Source: JBEEJZ01 sp046046915 (GTDB lineage Bacteria > Pseudomonadota > Gammaproteobacteria > Burkholderiales > Burkholderiaceae_C). From it: a DNA stretch of 64,000 nt. The notes beneath the pieces are model-generated. The model was given only the letters and a program-made list of their open reading frames with translations, ran no database searches and was not told the DNA's origin. Shown piece after piece: positions 58,024 to 64,000 of the stretch (position 1 is the stretch's first letter; every line of letters starts with the position of its first letter). A program made the translations under genes and the position numbers. Where the stretch lies: NCBI GenBank assembly GCA_046046915.1, contig JBJOIT010000003.1, positions 1-64,000 of the forward strand. The letters are read 5' to 3'.

Positions 58024-59187
58024 ATGAGCAAATCCAAACTGACGCTCCTGGCCGCGGCAGCCCTGCTGTGCGCCGCCTCGGCCAGCGCCCAGACCCAGGC
58101 CAAACTCAAAGTAGGCCTGATGCTGCCTTACACCGGCGCCTTTGCGGCACTGGGCATTGCCATTGAAAACGGCTTCAGGCTGCAGGTCACCGAGCAGGGC
58201 GGCAAGATTGCCGGCCGCGAAGTGGAGTACGTGAAGGTCGACGACGAATCCGACCCCGCCAAGGCAACAGACAACGTCAACAAGCTCATCAAACGCGACA
58301 ACGTCGACGTGCTGATCGGCTCGGTGCATTCTGGTGTGGCCACGGCCATGGCCAAGGTGGCCAAGGACACCGGCACATTGCTGATCGTGCCCAATGGCGG
58401 CGCGAACATCATCACCGGTGCCATGTGCGCACCCAACATTTTCCGCAGCTCCTTCTCCAACTCCCAGCCGGCCTACGCCATTGGCGAAGTAGCGGCCAAG
58501 AAGGGCCACAAAAAAGCTGTGACCATCACCTGGAAGTACGCCGCTGGCGATGAGTCAGTCTCGGGCTTCAAAGAGGCCTTTGAAAAAGGCGGTGGCACGG
58601 TGGTCAAAGAGCTGAGCCTGCCCTTCCCCAACATTGAGTTTCAGGCACTGCTGACGGAAATCGCCGCCACCAAGCCCGATGCGGTGTACACCTTCTTTGC
58701 GGGCAGTGGCGCGGTCAAGTTCGTCAAGGACTACGCTGCGGCAGGCCTGAAGAAAACCATCCCACTGTATGGCCCCGGCTTCCTGACCGACGGCACGCTG
58801 GACGCCCAGGGTGCGGATGCCGAAGGCCTGTTCACCGCCCTGCACTACGCCGACAGCCTGAACACTAGGCGTGACAACGCCTTCCGCCTGGCCTATGCCA
58901 AGACCTTCAAGCTCCAGCCCGATGTGTATGCGGTTCAGGGCTACGACGCGGCCCAAATCCTGAGCATTGGCCTGAAGGCCGCCAACGGCGACGTGAGCAA
59001 GAAAGCTGAAATTGCCGCCGCCGTGGAAAAAGCCAAGATTGACAGCCCGCGCGGCACCTTCACCTTGTCCAAAGCGCACAACCCGGTGCAAGACTTCTAC
59101 TTGCGCCAAGTGGTAGGCAAGGAAAACAAGGTGGTCGGCATTGCCAGCAAGGCCCTGTCTGACCCGGCACGCGGCTGCCGCATGTAA
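58024..59187 (+). CDS. ABC transporter substrate-binding protein (LivK-like), probable benzoate
   Basis: Periplasmic protein of 387 residues with signal peptide (LTLLAAAALLCAASASA-QTQ), then KVGLMLPYTGAFAALGIAIE, YVKVDDESDPAKATDNVNKL, GSVHSGVATAMAKVAKDTGT and VQGYDAAQILSIGLKAANGD. It belongs to the branched-chain amino acid-type binding proteins (peripla_BP_6), a branch that also binds aromatic acids. Linkage to bclA, boxD and LivHMGF points to benzoate. Ribosome site AGGAG at normal spacing. Confidence 0.88.
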   Translation: MSKSKLTLLAAAALLCAASASAQTQAKLKVGLMLPYTGAFAALGIAIENGFRLQVTEQGGKIAGREVEYVKVDDESDPAKATDNVNKLIKRDNVDVLIGSVHSGVATAMAKVAKDTGTLLIVPNGGANIITGAMCAPNIFRSSFSNSQPAYAIGEVAAKKGHKKAVTITWKYAAGDESVSGFKEAFEKGGGTVVKELSLPFPNIEFQALLTEIAATKPDAVYTFFAGSGAVKFVKDYAAAGLKKTIPLYGPGFLTDGTLDAQGADAEGLFTALHYADSLNTRRDNAFRLAYAKTFKLQPDVYAVQGYDAAQILSIGLKAANGDVSKKAEIAAAVEKAKIDSPRGTFTLSKAHNPVQDFYLRQVVGKENKVVGIASKALSDPARGCRM

Positions 59188-59234
59188 ACCCGGCCACCCG
59201 ACGCCTCCAGAAACAGCCCAACTCGTCTGAACTC

Positions 59235-60116
59235 ATGGATTTCTCCATCTTTCTCATTCAGTGCCTCAACGCACTTCAATATGGTTTGCTGCTGTTTCTG
59301 GTCGCGTCCGGTCTGACGCTGATCTTCGGCATCATGGGCGTGATCAATCTCGCCCATGGCAGTTTTTACATGATTGGGGCCTACATGGCCTACGCCCTGG
59401 CGCCCGTGGTGAACAGCACCTTTGGCGGCGGCTTTTTTGCCACACTGCTGGTGGGCATGGTGCTGGCCGTGATCCTGGGCTACGTGCTGGAGTGGGTTTT
59501 TTTCAGCTTTTTGTATGAGCGCGAGCACCTGCAGCAGGTGCTGATGACCTATGGCTTGATTCTGGTGTTTGAGGAACTGCGCAGCATCTTGCTGGGCAAT
59601 GACGTGCACGGCGTGCAGCCGCCCGACTGGCTCAATGGCACGCTGGCTCTCGGTGAGATCATGACCTACCCGGTGTATCGCCTTTTTGTGTCGGGCGTGT
59701 GCCTGGCGCTGGCGCTGGGCATGTACTTTGTGTTCAGCCGCACTCGCCTAGGCATGATGATTCGCGCCGGCAGCACCAATCGTGAGATGGTGCAGTCGCT
59801 GGGCATCGACATTAAATTTCTTTACCGGGTGGTGTTTGCTGCCGGCGTGGCCATTGCGGTGTTGGCCGGCATGGTGGCCGCCCCGGTGTCCTCGGTGTAC
59901 CCGGGCATGGGCAATAGCGTACTCATCATCTGCTTTGTGGTGGTGGTGATCGGTGGCATTGGTTCTATACGGGGCGCCCTTTTGGCAGCCTTGCTGATCG
60001 GCCTGGTGGACACCTTTGGCAAGGTACTACTGCCGCAGGCGGCTGGCGTGCTGGTGTACGTGCTGATGGCACTCATCCTGCTGTGGAAACCCGATGGCCT
60101 TTTCAAGGCGGGCTGA
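59235..60116 (+). CDS. livH: Branched-chain-type ABC permease LivH
   Basis: Inner-membrane permease of 293 residues with about eight hydrophobic helices. LivH motifs: GLTLIFGIMGVINLAHGSFY near the N terminus, LGMMIRAGSTNREMVQSLGI in the cytoplasmic coupling loop and VVVIGGIGSIRGALLAALLI near the end. The ORF continues the liv operon, 47 bp after the binding protein gene. Substrate by context: benzoate or a related aromatic acid. Confidence 0.92.
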   Translation: MDFSIFLIQCLNALQYGLLLFLVASGLTLIFGIMGVINLAHGSFYMIGAYMAYALAPVVNSTFGGGFFATLLVGMVLAVILGYVLEWVFFSFLYEREHLQQVLMTYGLILVFEELRSILLGNDVHGVQPPDWLNGTLALGEIMTYPVYRLFVSGVCLALALGMYFVFSRTRLGMMIRAGSTNREMVQSLGIDIKFLYRVVFAAGVAIAVLAGMVAAPVSSVYPGMGNSVLIICFVVVVIGGIGSIRGALLAALLIGLVDTFGKVLLPQAAGVLVYVLMALILLWKPDGLFKAG

Positions 60117-60120
60117 CCTC

Positions 60121-61134
60121 ATGAACCAACTCAATACTTCCAAATTAGCCTTTGTTGTCCTGGCCTTTGCGGCATTGGCAGCGTACCCGCTGGTGGGCGG
60201 CAACTTTGGCATGGATCTGGTCAATAAGATCATGGTCTACGCCATGTTTGCCCTGAGCCTGGAACTGCTGGTCGGCGGTACCGGCCTAGTGTGTTTTGGC
60301 CAAGCCGCGTTTTTTGGCATCGGGGCCTACACGGCGGTGCTGCTGTCTCCTGAGAGCGAAGCTGGCTCTTTGCTTTGGCTACTTCCCTCATCGGTGCTGC
60401 TTGCCGCAGGCTACGCACTGGTGGTGGGCGCCCTGTCGCTGCGTACCAAAGGGGTTTACTTCATCATGGTGACCTTGGCGTTTGCACAAATGGCGTATTA
60501 CGTGGTGCACGACACGCCCCTGGGCGGCGGCACAGACGGCATCTACCTCAATGTCAAACCCGCTCTGGGCAGCGTGATCGACCTTGACAAGCCATCTGTC
60601 TTGTACGCCTTCACGCTGGTGATGCTGGCAGGGGTGTTTGGCTTTCTCGCACTGCTGTTGCGCTCGCGCTTTGGTCGGGCACTGGCCGGCATTCGAGTGA
60701 ATGAGCAGCGCATGCGCGCCACCGGTTTTGCCACCTTTCCCTACAAGCTGGCCGCCTTCACCATCTCCGGCGGTATTGCCGGTTTGGCTGGCTTTTTGTT
60801 TGCCGTGAAAGACGGCTACGTCAACCCGGAAATGATGAGCTGGCACCTGTCTGGCTCCGTGCTGATCATGCTGATTCTGGGGGGCATAGGGCACCTGCGA
60901 GGCGCACTGATTGGCGCATTCGCCTTTGCCCTGCTGCAAGAACTCTTCAAGTCAGAGGCCATCTTTGGCGACTTTGCCCAGCACTGGCAATTGGGACTGG
61001 GGTTGACCATCATCGCCAGTGTGGCCTTGTTGCCGCGCGGACTGGTGGGCGTGCCCGCTCAGTGGAAAGAACGCCTGGTGGGACGCAGCTCCCGCCGCGC
61101 TGAAATGCTGGAGGTTCAAGATGAGCGCGCCTGA
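60121..61134 (+). CDS. livM: Branched-chain-type ABC permease LivM
   Basis: Second permease subunit, 337 residues, about nine hydrophobic helices. Family marks: VYAMFALSLELLVGGTGLVC, FGQAAFFGIGAYTAVLL, FGRALAGIRVNEQRMRATGF (coupling loop) and GSVLIMLILGGIGHLRGALI. ATG at 60121, directly after livH (4-base gap). Its end overlaps livG by 14 bases. Confidence 0.92.
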   Translation: MNQLNTSKLAFVVLAFAALAAYPLVGGNFGMDLVNKIMVYAMFALSLELLVGGTGLVCFGQAAFFGIGAYTAVLLSPESEAGSLLWLLPSSVLLAAGYALVVGALSLRTKGVYFIMVTLAFAQMAYYVVHDTPLGGGTDGIYLNVKPALGSVIDLDKPSVLYAFTLVMLAGVFGFLALLLRSRFGRALAGIRVNEQRMRATGFATFPYKLAAFTISGGIAGLAGFLFAVKDGYVNPEMMSWHLSGSVLIMLILGGIGHLRGALIGAFAFALLQELFKSEAIFGDFAQHWQLGLGLTIIASVALLPRGLVGVPAQWKERLVGRSSRRAEMLEVQDERA

Positions 61135-61873
61135 AGTTCTTTTGCGCGGCAGCAACATCACGCGCCGCTGGGGCGGACTGGTGGCTGTCAACCAGGTGTC
61201 CCTGTCGATCGAGCGTGGCACTGTGCATGCCGTGATCGGCACCAATGGCGCGGGCAAATCCACCCTGATCAACATCCTGTCGGGGGAGATTCCGCCGTCT
61301 GAAGGTAAGGTTGAGCTGATGGGTCAGGACGTGACGCAATGGACCCAACCCAAACGCGCGCGCGCCGGCCTGGGTCGCAGCTACCAGCGCAACACCATCT
61401 ATCCCACGTTTACCGTGTTGGAAAACTGCCGCCTGGCCGCCCAGGCCAGTACACCCAAGGCGTGGTACTGGTGGCAAGACGCCAGCCGTTGCACCGACAG
61501 CGTGGTAGCCGCTCAGCAAGCGGCCGCTCGCGCAGGTTTGCAAGACTTTCTGGATCGGCCCGCCGGCTTGTTGAGCCACGGGCAAAAGCGACAGCTGGAA
61601 ATTGCCATGTGCCTGGCCACGGGGCCCGAGGTCTTGCTGCTGGACGAGCCCCTGGCCGGCATGGGCGCCGAAGAAACCGACCGCATGCTGGCCCTTCTGC
61701 AGGAACTGAAATCCGACCACGCTATTCTGCTGGTGGAGCACGACATGGACGCCGTCTTCAAAATCGCCGACTGCATCACCGTGATGGTCAACGGCGCGGT
61801 CATCGCCTCGGGCACCCCAGACTTTGTGCGCAACAGTCCTGAAGTGCAGCTGGCTTACTTGGGAGGCCACTGA
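61121..61873 (+). CDS. livG: ABC transporter ATP-binding protein LivG
   Basis: ATPase of 250 residues. Walker A GTNGAGKSTLINILSGE, LGRSYQRNTIYPTFTVLENC (Q-loop), signature LSHGQKRQLEIAMCLATG, Walker B LLLDEPLAGMGAEET, and LLVEHDMDAVFKIAD. ATG 61121 chosen with GGAGG upstream; the longer frame repeats livM sequence in another frame. Pairs with LivF as an ATPase heterodimer. Confidence 0.93.
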   Translation: MSAPEVLLRGSNITRRWGGLVAVNQVSLSIERGTVHAVIGTNGAGKSTLINILSGEIPPSEGKVELMGQDVTQWTQPKRARAGLGRSYQRNTIYPTFTVLENCRLAAQASTPKAWYWWQDASRCTDSVVAAQQAAARAGLQDFLDRPAGLLSHGQKRQLEIAMCLATGPEVLLLDEPLAGMGAEETDRMLALLQELKSDHAILLVEHDMDAVFKIADCITVMVNGAVIASGTPDFVRNSPEVQLAYLGGH

Positions 61874-61874
61874 C

Positions 61875-62597
61875 ATGAGCGCCACCATGAACGATCCCAT
61901 CCTGGAAGCGCAGGGCATCCACGCCTGGTACGGTTCCAGCCATGTGCTGCACGGCATCGACCTGACCATCTCGCGAGGCGAGACGGTGGGCCTGCTGGGC
62001 CGCAACGGCATGGGCAAAAGCACGTTGATACGCACCCTGCTGGGGCACGTCACCCAGCGTGACGGCCGCATCCACCTCTTTGGGCAGGACATCTCCAAAG
62101 CCCAGCCCCACGAAGTCGCCCGGCGTGGCGTGGCTTACGTGCCAGAGGGCCGGGGTGTTTTCCCTAACCTGACCGTGCGCGAGAACCTGATCATGGCGGC
62201 TCGTCCCACCAGCGACACCGGCCGGGGCTGGACCTACGAGCGGGTGCTGGAGACCTTTCCTCGCCTGGCCGAGCGCATCGGCAACCTGGGCTCGCAACTC
62301 TCCGGCGGCGAGCAACAGATGCTCTCCATCGGGCGGGCACTGATGACCCAGCCCGACCTGATCATCCTCGACGAAGCCACCGAGGGCCTGGCGCCCCTGA
62401 TCGTGGCCGAAATCTGGCGCGTGATCGGTGCCATCCGGGCCGACGGCATCGCCACCCTCATCGTGGACCGCGACTATCGCAAGGTGTTGGCGCAGTCCGA
62501 TCAGGCACTGGTCCTGCAAAAAGGCCAGGTGGTGCTGCGCGGCAGTGGCCATGATGTGGCCCACGACCCTGAGCTGGCCAACTACCTGGGCGTTTAA
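61875..62597 (+). CDS. livF: ABC transporter ATP-binding protein LivF
   Basis: ATPase of 240 residues. Walker A GRNGMGKSTLIRTLLG, Q-loop and GVAYVPEGRGVFPNLTVREN, signature LSGGEQQMLSIGRAL, Walker B LIILDEATEGLAP and the H-loop position VDRDYRKVLAQSD, where, as in many LivF proteins, no histidine occurs. The ATG at 61875 is right after the livG stop. It ends the benzoate operon and converges on the DUF4287 gene. Confidence 0.93.
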   Translation: MSATMNDPILEAQGIHAWYGSSHVLHGIDLTISRGETVGLLGRNGMGKSTLIRTLLGHVTQRDGRIHLFGQDISKAQPHEVARRGVAYVPEGRGVFPNLTVRENLIMAARPTSDTGRGWTYERVLETFPRLAERIGNLGSQLSGGEQQMLSIGRALMTQPDLIILDEATEGLAPLIVAEIWRVIGAIRADGIATLIVDRDYRKVLAQSDQALVLQKGQVVLRGSGHDVAHDPELANYLGV

Positions 62598-62604
62598 GGT
62601 CAGG

Positions 62605-62850
62605 TCATGTCGGATCGCCAGCCGGCGGCTCGCCCGTTGGCGCAGGTTCTGCCAGGAAATAGGCCACCAGGGCGTTGGCATGCCCGTGGCCGAGCTTGTG
62701 TTCGGTTTTGAGCAAACTCACATAGGCCATGTGTTTGAGTTGGCCCGCCCCTCGCAGCACAGCCATCCAATGCGCGATGGGTTGACCGTAGGTCTTCTCA
62801 ATCGATGGAAAGTATGACGCGGGGCCCTTCACTTTGGGGGCAATTGACAT
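62605..62850 (-). CDS. DUF4287 family protein
   Basis: A short cytoplasmic protein of 81 residues. FPSIEKTYGQPIAHWMAVLR followed by a HMAYVSLLKTEHKLGHGHAN-type segment is the DUF4287 pattern (conserved GxGHGHANAL). Its function is unknown. The C terminus is Pro-rich. ATG 62850 is chosen; the longer frame to 62958 has no support. Confidence 0.8.
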   Translation of the reverse strand: MSIAPKVKGPASYFPSIEKTYGQPIAHWMAVLRGAGQLKHMAYVSLLKTEHKLGHGHANALVAYFLAEPAPTGEPPAGDPT

Positions 62851-63014
62851 GCTCGGCTCCTCCTGTTGACGCAATCTGCTGGCAACGCGACTTCTCACAA
62901 GCTCGCGCAACCCACTGGGTTGGACACTCACCGCGTGCTGACTGGCGCCTGTGGGCACCAGACGGATAAGTTTTCATTTATTCGTACGACTGCGGCGCGC
63001 AAATTATCTAGCCT

Positions 63015-64000
63015 ATGGCCGTCCAAGCCCCAGCCCCGACGCCCGAACCTGAGTGGTGGACAAGCCCCCTTCTAGACACCCTTCGCATGCTGGAAGGAAG
63101 CCCGGAGGGCCTGAGCACCGAGCAGGCGCAAGCACGCCTGCGGCGCTGGGGCCCCAATAGACTGCAGAACCAAAAGCAAACCGGCGCGGTTGCCAGCCTG
63201 CTGCGCCAACTCTCGTCGCCCATCTTTGTGATTCTGCTGGGTGCAGCCCTGCTCTCCTTCTCCCTGGGTGGGATGACAGATGGACTCATCATCTTGGCCA
63301 TCGTCATGGTCAGCAGCCTCCTCGGCTTTTGGCAGGAATACCGCGCCAACATCGCGATTGAGCAATTACAAAGCCTGGTGCAGATCCTCGCCCAGGTCTT
63401 GCGAGACGGGCGCGTGTCCGCCATACCCGCCTTTGAGGTGGTGCCCGGCGATGTGCTGATGCTCTCGGCCGGTGCCAGCGTGCCGGCCGACTGCCGCCTG
63501 ATCGAGGCCAGCAATCTTTACGCCGACGAGGCCAGCTTGACCGGCGAAACCTATCCGGTCGAAAAATATCCCGGCGTACTGGCCTCCCAATTGTCTCTTG
63601 CGCAACGCAGCAATGTGCTGTTTCAAGGCACACACATCGTCAGTGGCATCGGTCGCGCGCTGGTCGTGCGCACCGGTCAGGACACCGAGTTTGGTGCCAT
63701 GGCCCTGCACTTGCGCCAAGGTCCGCCCGAAACGGACTTTGAACGAGGTGTGCGCAACTTTGGCTACCTGCTGTTCCGAATCACGCTAGTGCTGGTCTTG
63801 CTGATCTTTGCCTCTAACGTTTTTTTGCAGCGCCCGGTGCTCGATTCATTTTTGTTTGCCCTGGCCTTGGCAGTGGGCCTGACGCCAGAACTGTTGCCCG
63901 CCATCATCAGCGTCAATCTGGCCACTGGGGCGCGCCGAATGGCCGAGCAACAAGTCATCGTCAAACGCCTGGTGTCCATCGAAAACTTCGGCAGCATGAC
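63015..64000 (+). CDS. Magnesium-type cation-transporting P-type ATPase (MgtA-like), partial
   Basis: N-terminal 328 codons of an MgtA/MgtB-like P3B ATPase; the gene continues beyond 64000. Visible: N-terminal cation ATPase segment (GLSTEQAQARLRRWGPNRL), helices M1/M2 (ILLGAALLSFSLGG, GLIILAIVMVSSLLGFWQEY), the actuator domain with GDVLMLSAGASVPADCRLIE and the dephosphorylation motif DEASLTGETYPVEK, M3/M4, and the Mg-type cation-site segment LTPELLPAIISVNLATGARR followed by KRLVSIENFGSM. The DKTGT phosphorylation site would follow just past the edge. Start ATG 63015; it is divergent from the DUF4287 gene. Confidence 0.88.
   Translation, partial: MAVQAPAPTPEPEWWTSPLLDTLRMLEGSPEGLSTEQAQARLRRWGPNRLQNQKQTGAVASLLRQLSSPIFVILLGAALLSFSLGGMTDGLIILAIVMVSSLLGFWQEYRANIAIEQLQSLVQILAQVLRDGRVSAIPAFEVVPGDVLMLSAGASVPADCRLIEASNLYADEASLTGETYPVEKYPGVLASQLSLAQRSNVLFQGTHIVSGIGRALVVRTGQDTEFGAMALHLRQGPPETDFERGVRNFGYLLFRITLVLVLLIFASNVFLQRPVLDSFLFALALAVGLTPELLPAIISVNLATGARRMAEQQVIVKRLVSIENFGSM

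Overview
The window looks like the chromosome of a betaproteobacterium of the order Burkholderiales, most likely Comamonadaceae-like (Rhodoferax/Polaromonas/Acidovorax type). The reasons are high G+C coding DNA, a Bug-family TctC-type binding protein, a box-type aerobic benzoyl-CoA pathway with BoxR, a zapA-6S RNA arrangement and a rsfS-rlmH-maf-rng block. No rRNA or phage structural genes are visible.

Layout. 1-4.3 kb (minus): a cobalamin uptake operon (TonB-dependent receptor, two BtuF-like binding proteins, a BtuC-like permease cut by the window edge) behind a probable cobalamin riboswitch. 4.4-7.2 kb: zapB-like gene, zapA, 6S RNA, a TauE/SafE permease, a YjdM/PhnA protein and a glutaredoxin-fold protein without cysteines. 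7.2-14.55 kb: a genomic island of about 7.3 kb, visibly richer in A+T than its surroundings. It is integrated at the 3' half of a tRNA-Lys(CUU) gene and bounded by a 46-bp perfect direct repeat. It carries two tyrosine recombinases, a DUF6641-like protein, an H-NS-like basic protein, an overlapping secreted-protein/lipoprotein pair, several unknown genes and a gene-free stretch that folds into a run of stems, probably an undescribed structured RNA. 14.5-14.7 kb: two tandem tRNA-Lys genes.

14.7-30.9 kb: housekeeping genes, mostly on the minus strand: tcdA, a YeeE/YedE transporter, cpoB-pal-tolB (without tolQRA beside them), msbA, rng, maf, rlmH, rsfS with a histone-like Lys/Ala/Pro tail, nadD, hemF, purD and yebC; then a DUF853 HerA-like ATPase, upp and a SlyD-type isomerase. 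31.0-32.3 kb: a HEPN/nucleotidyltransferase toxin-antitoxin-like pair in which the nucleotidyltransferase seems fused to an Xre/MbcA/ParS-like antitoxin domain, preceded by four 11-bp-spaced direct repeats. 32.3-42.7 kb: sbcB, relA, an alpha/beta hydrolase, a 3-hydroxybutyrate dehydrogenase, a dadA-type oxidoreductase behind a tandem glycine riboswitch, an M20 amidohydrolase with a Bug receptor, and a divergent LysR regulator.

42.9-62.6 kb: a nearly self-contained benzoate catabolic cluster. A LivKHMGF-type ABC importer would bring benzoate in, benzoate-CoA ligase activates it, BoxAB epoxidise benzoyl-CoA, BoxC opens the ring, and the semialdehyde dehydrogenase (BoxD) makes 3,4-dehydroadipyl-CoA. 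Enoyl-CoA hydratases, a 3-hydroxyacyl-CoA dehydrogenase and a 3-oxoadipyl-CoA thiolase then yield succinyl-CoA and acetyl-CoA. BoxR (HTH plus shikimate-kinase-like domain) sits between the two divergent halves, and TGCA-type operator candidates lie in both promoter regions. 62.6-64.0 kb: a DUF4287 protein and the first third of an MgtA-like P-type ATPase that runs off the end.
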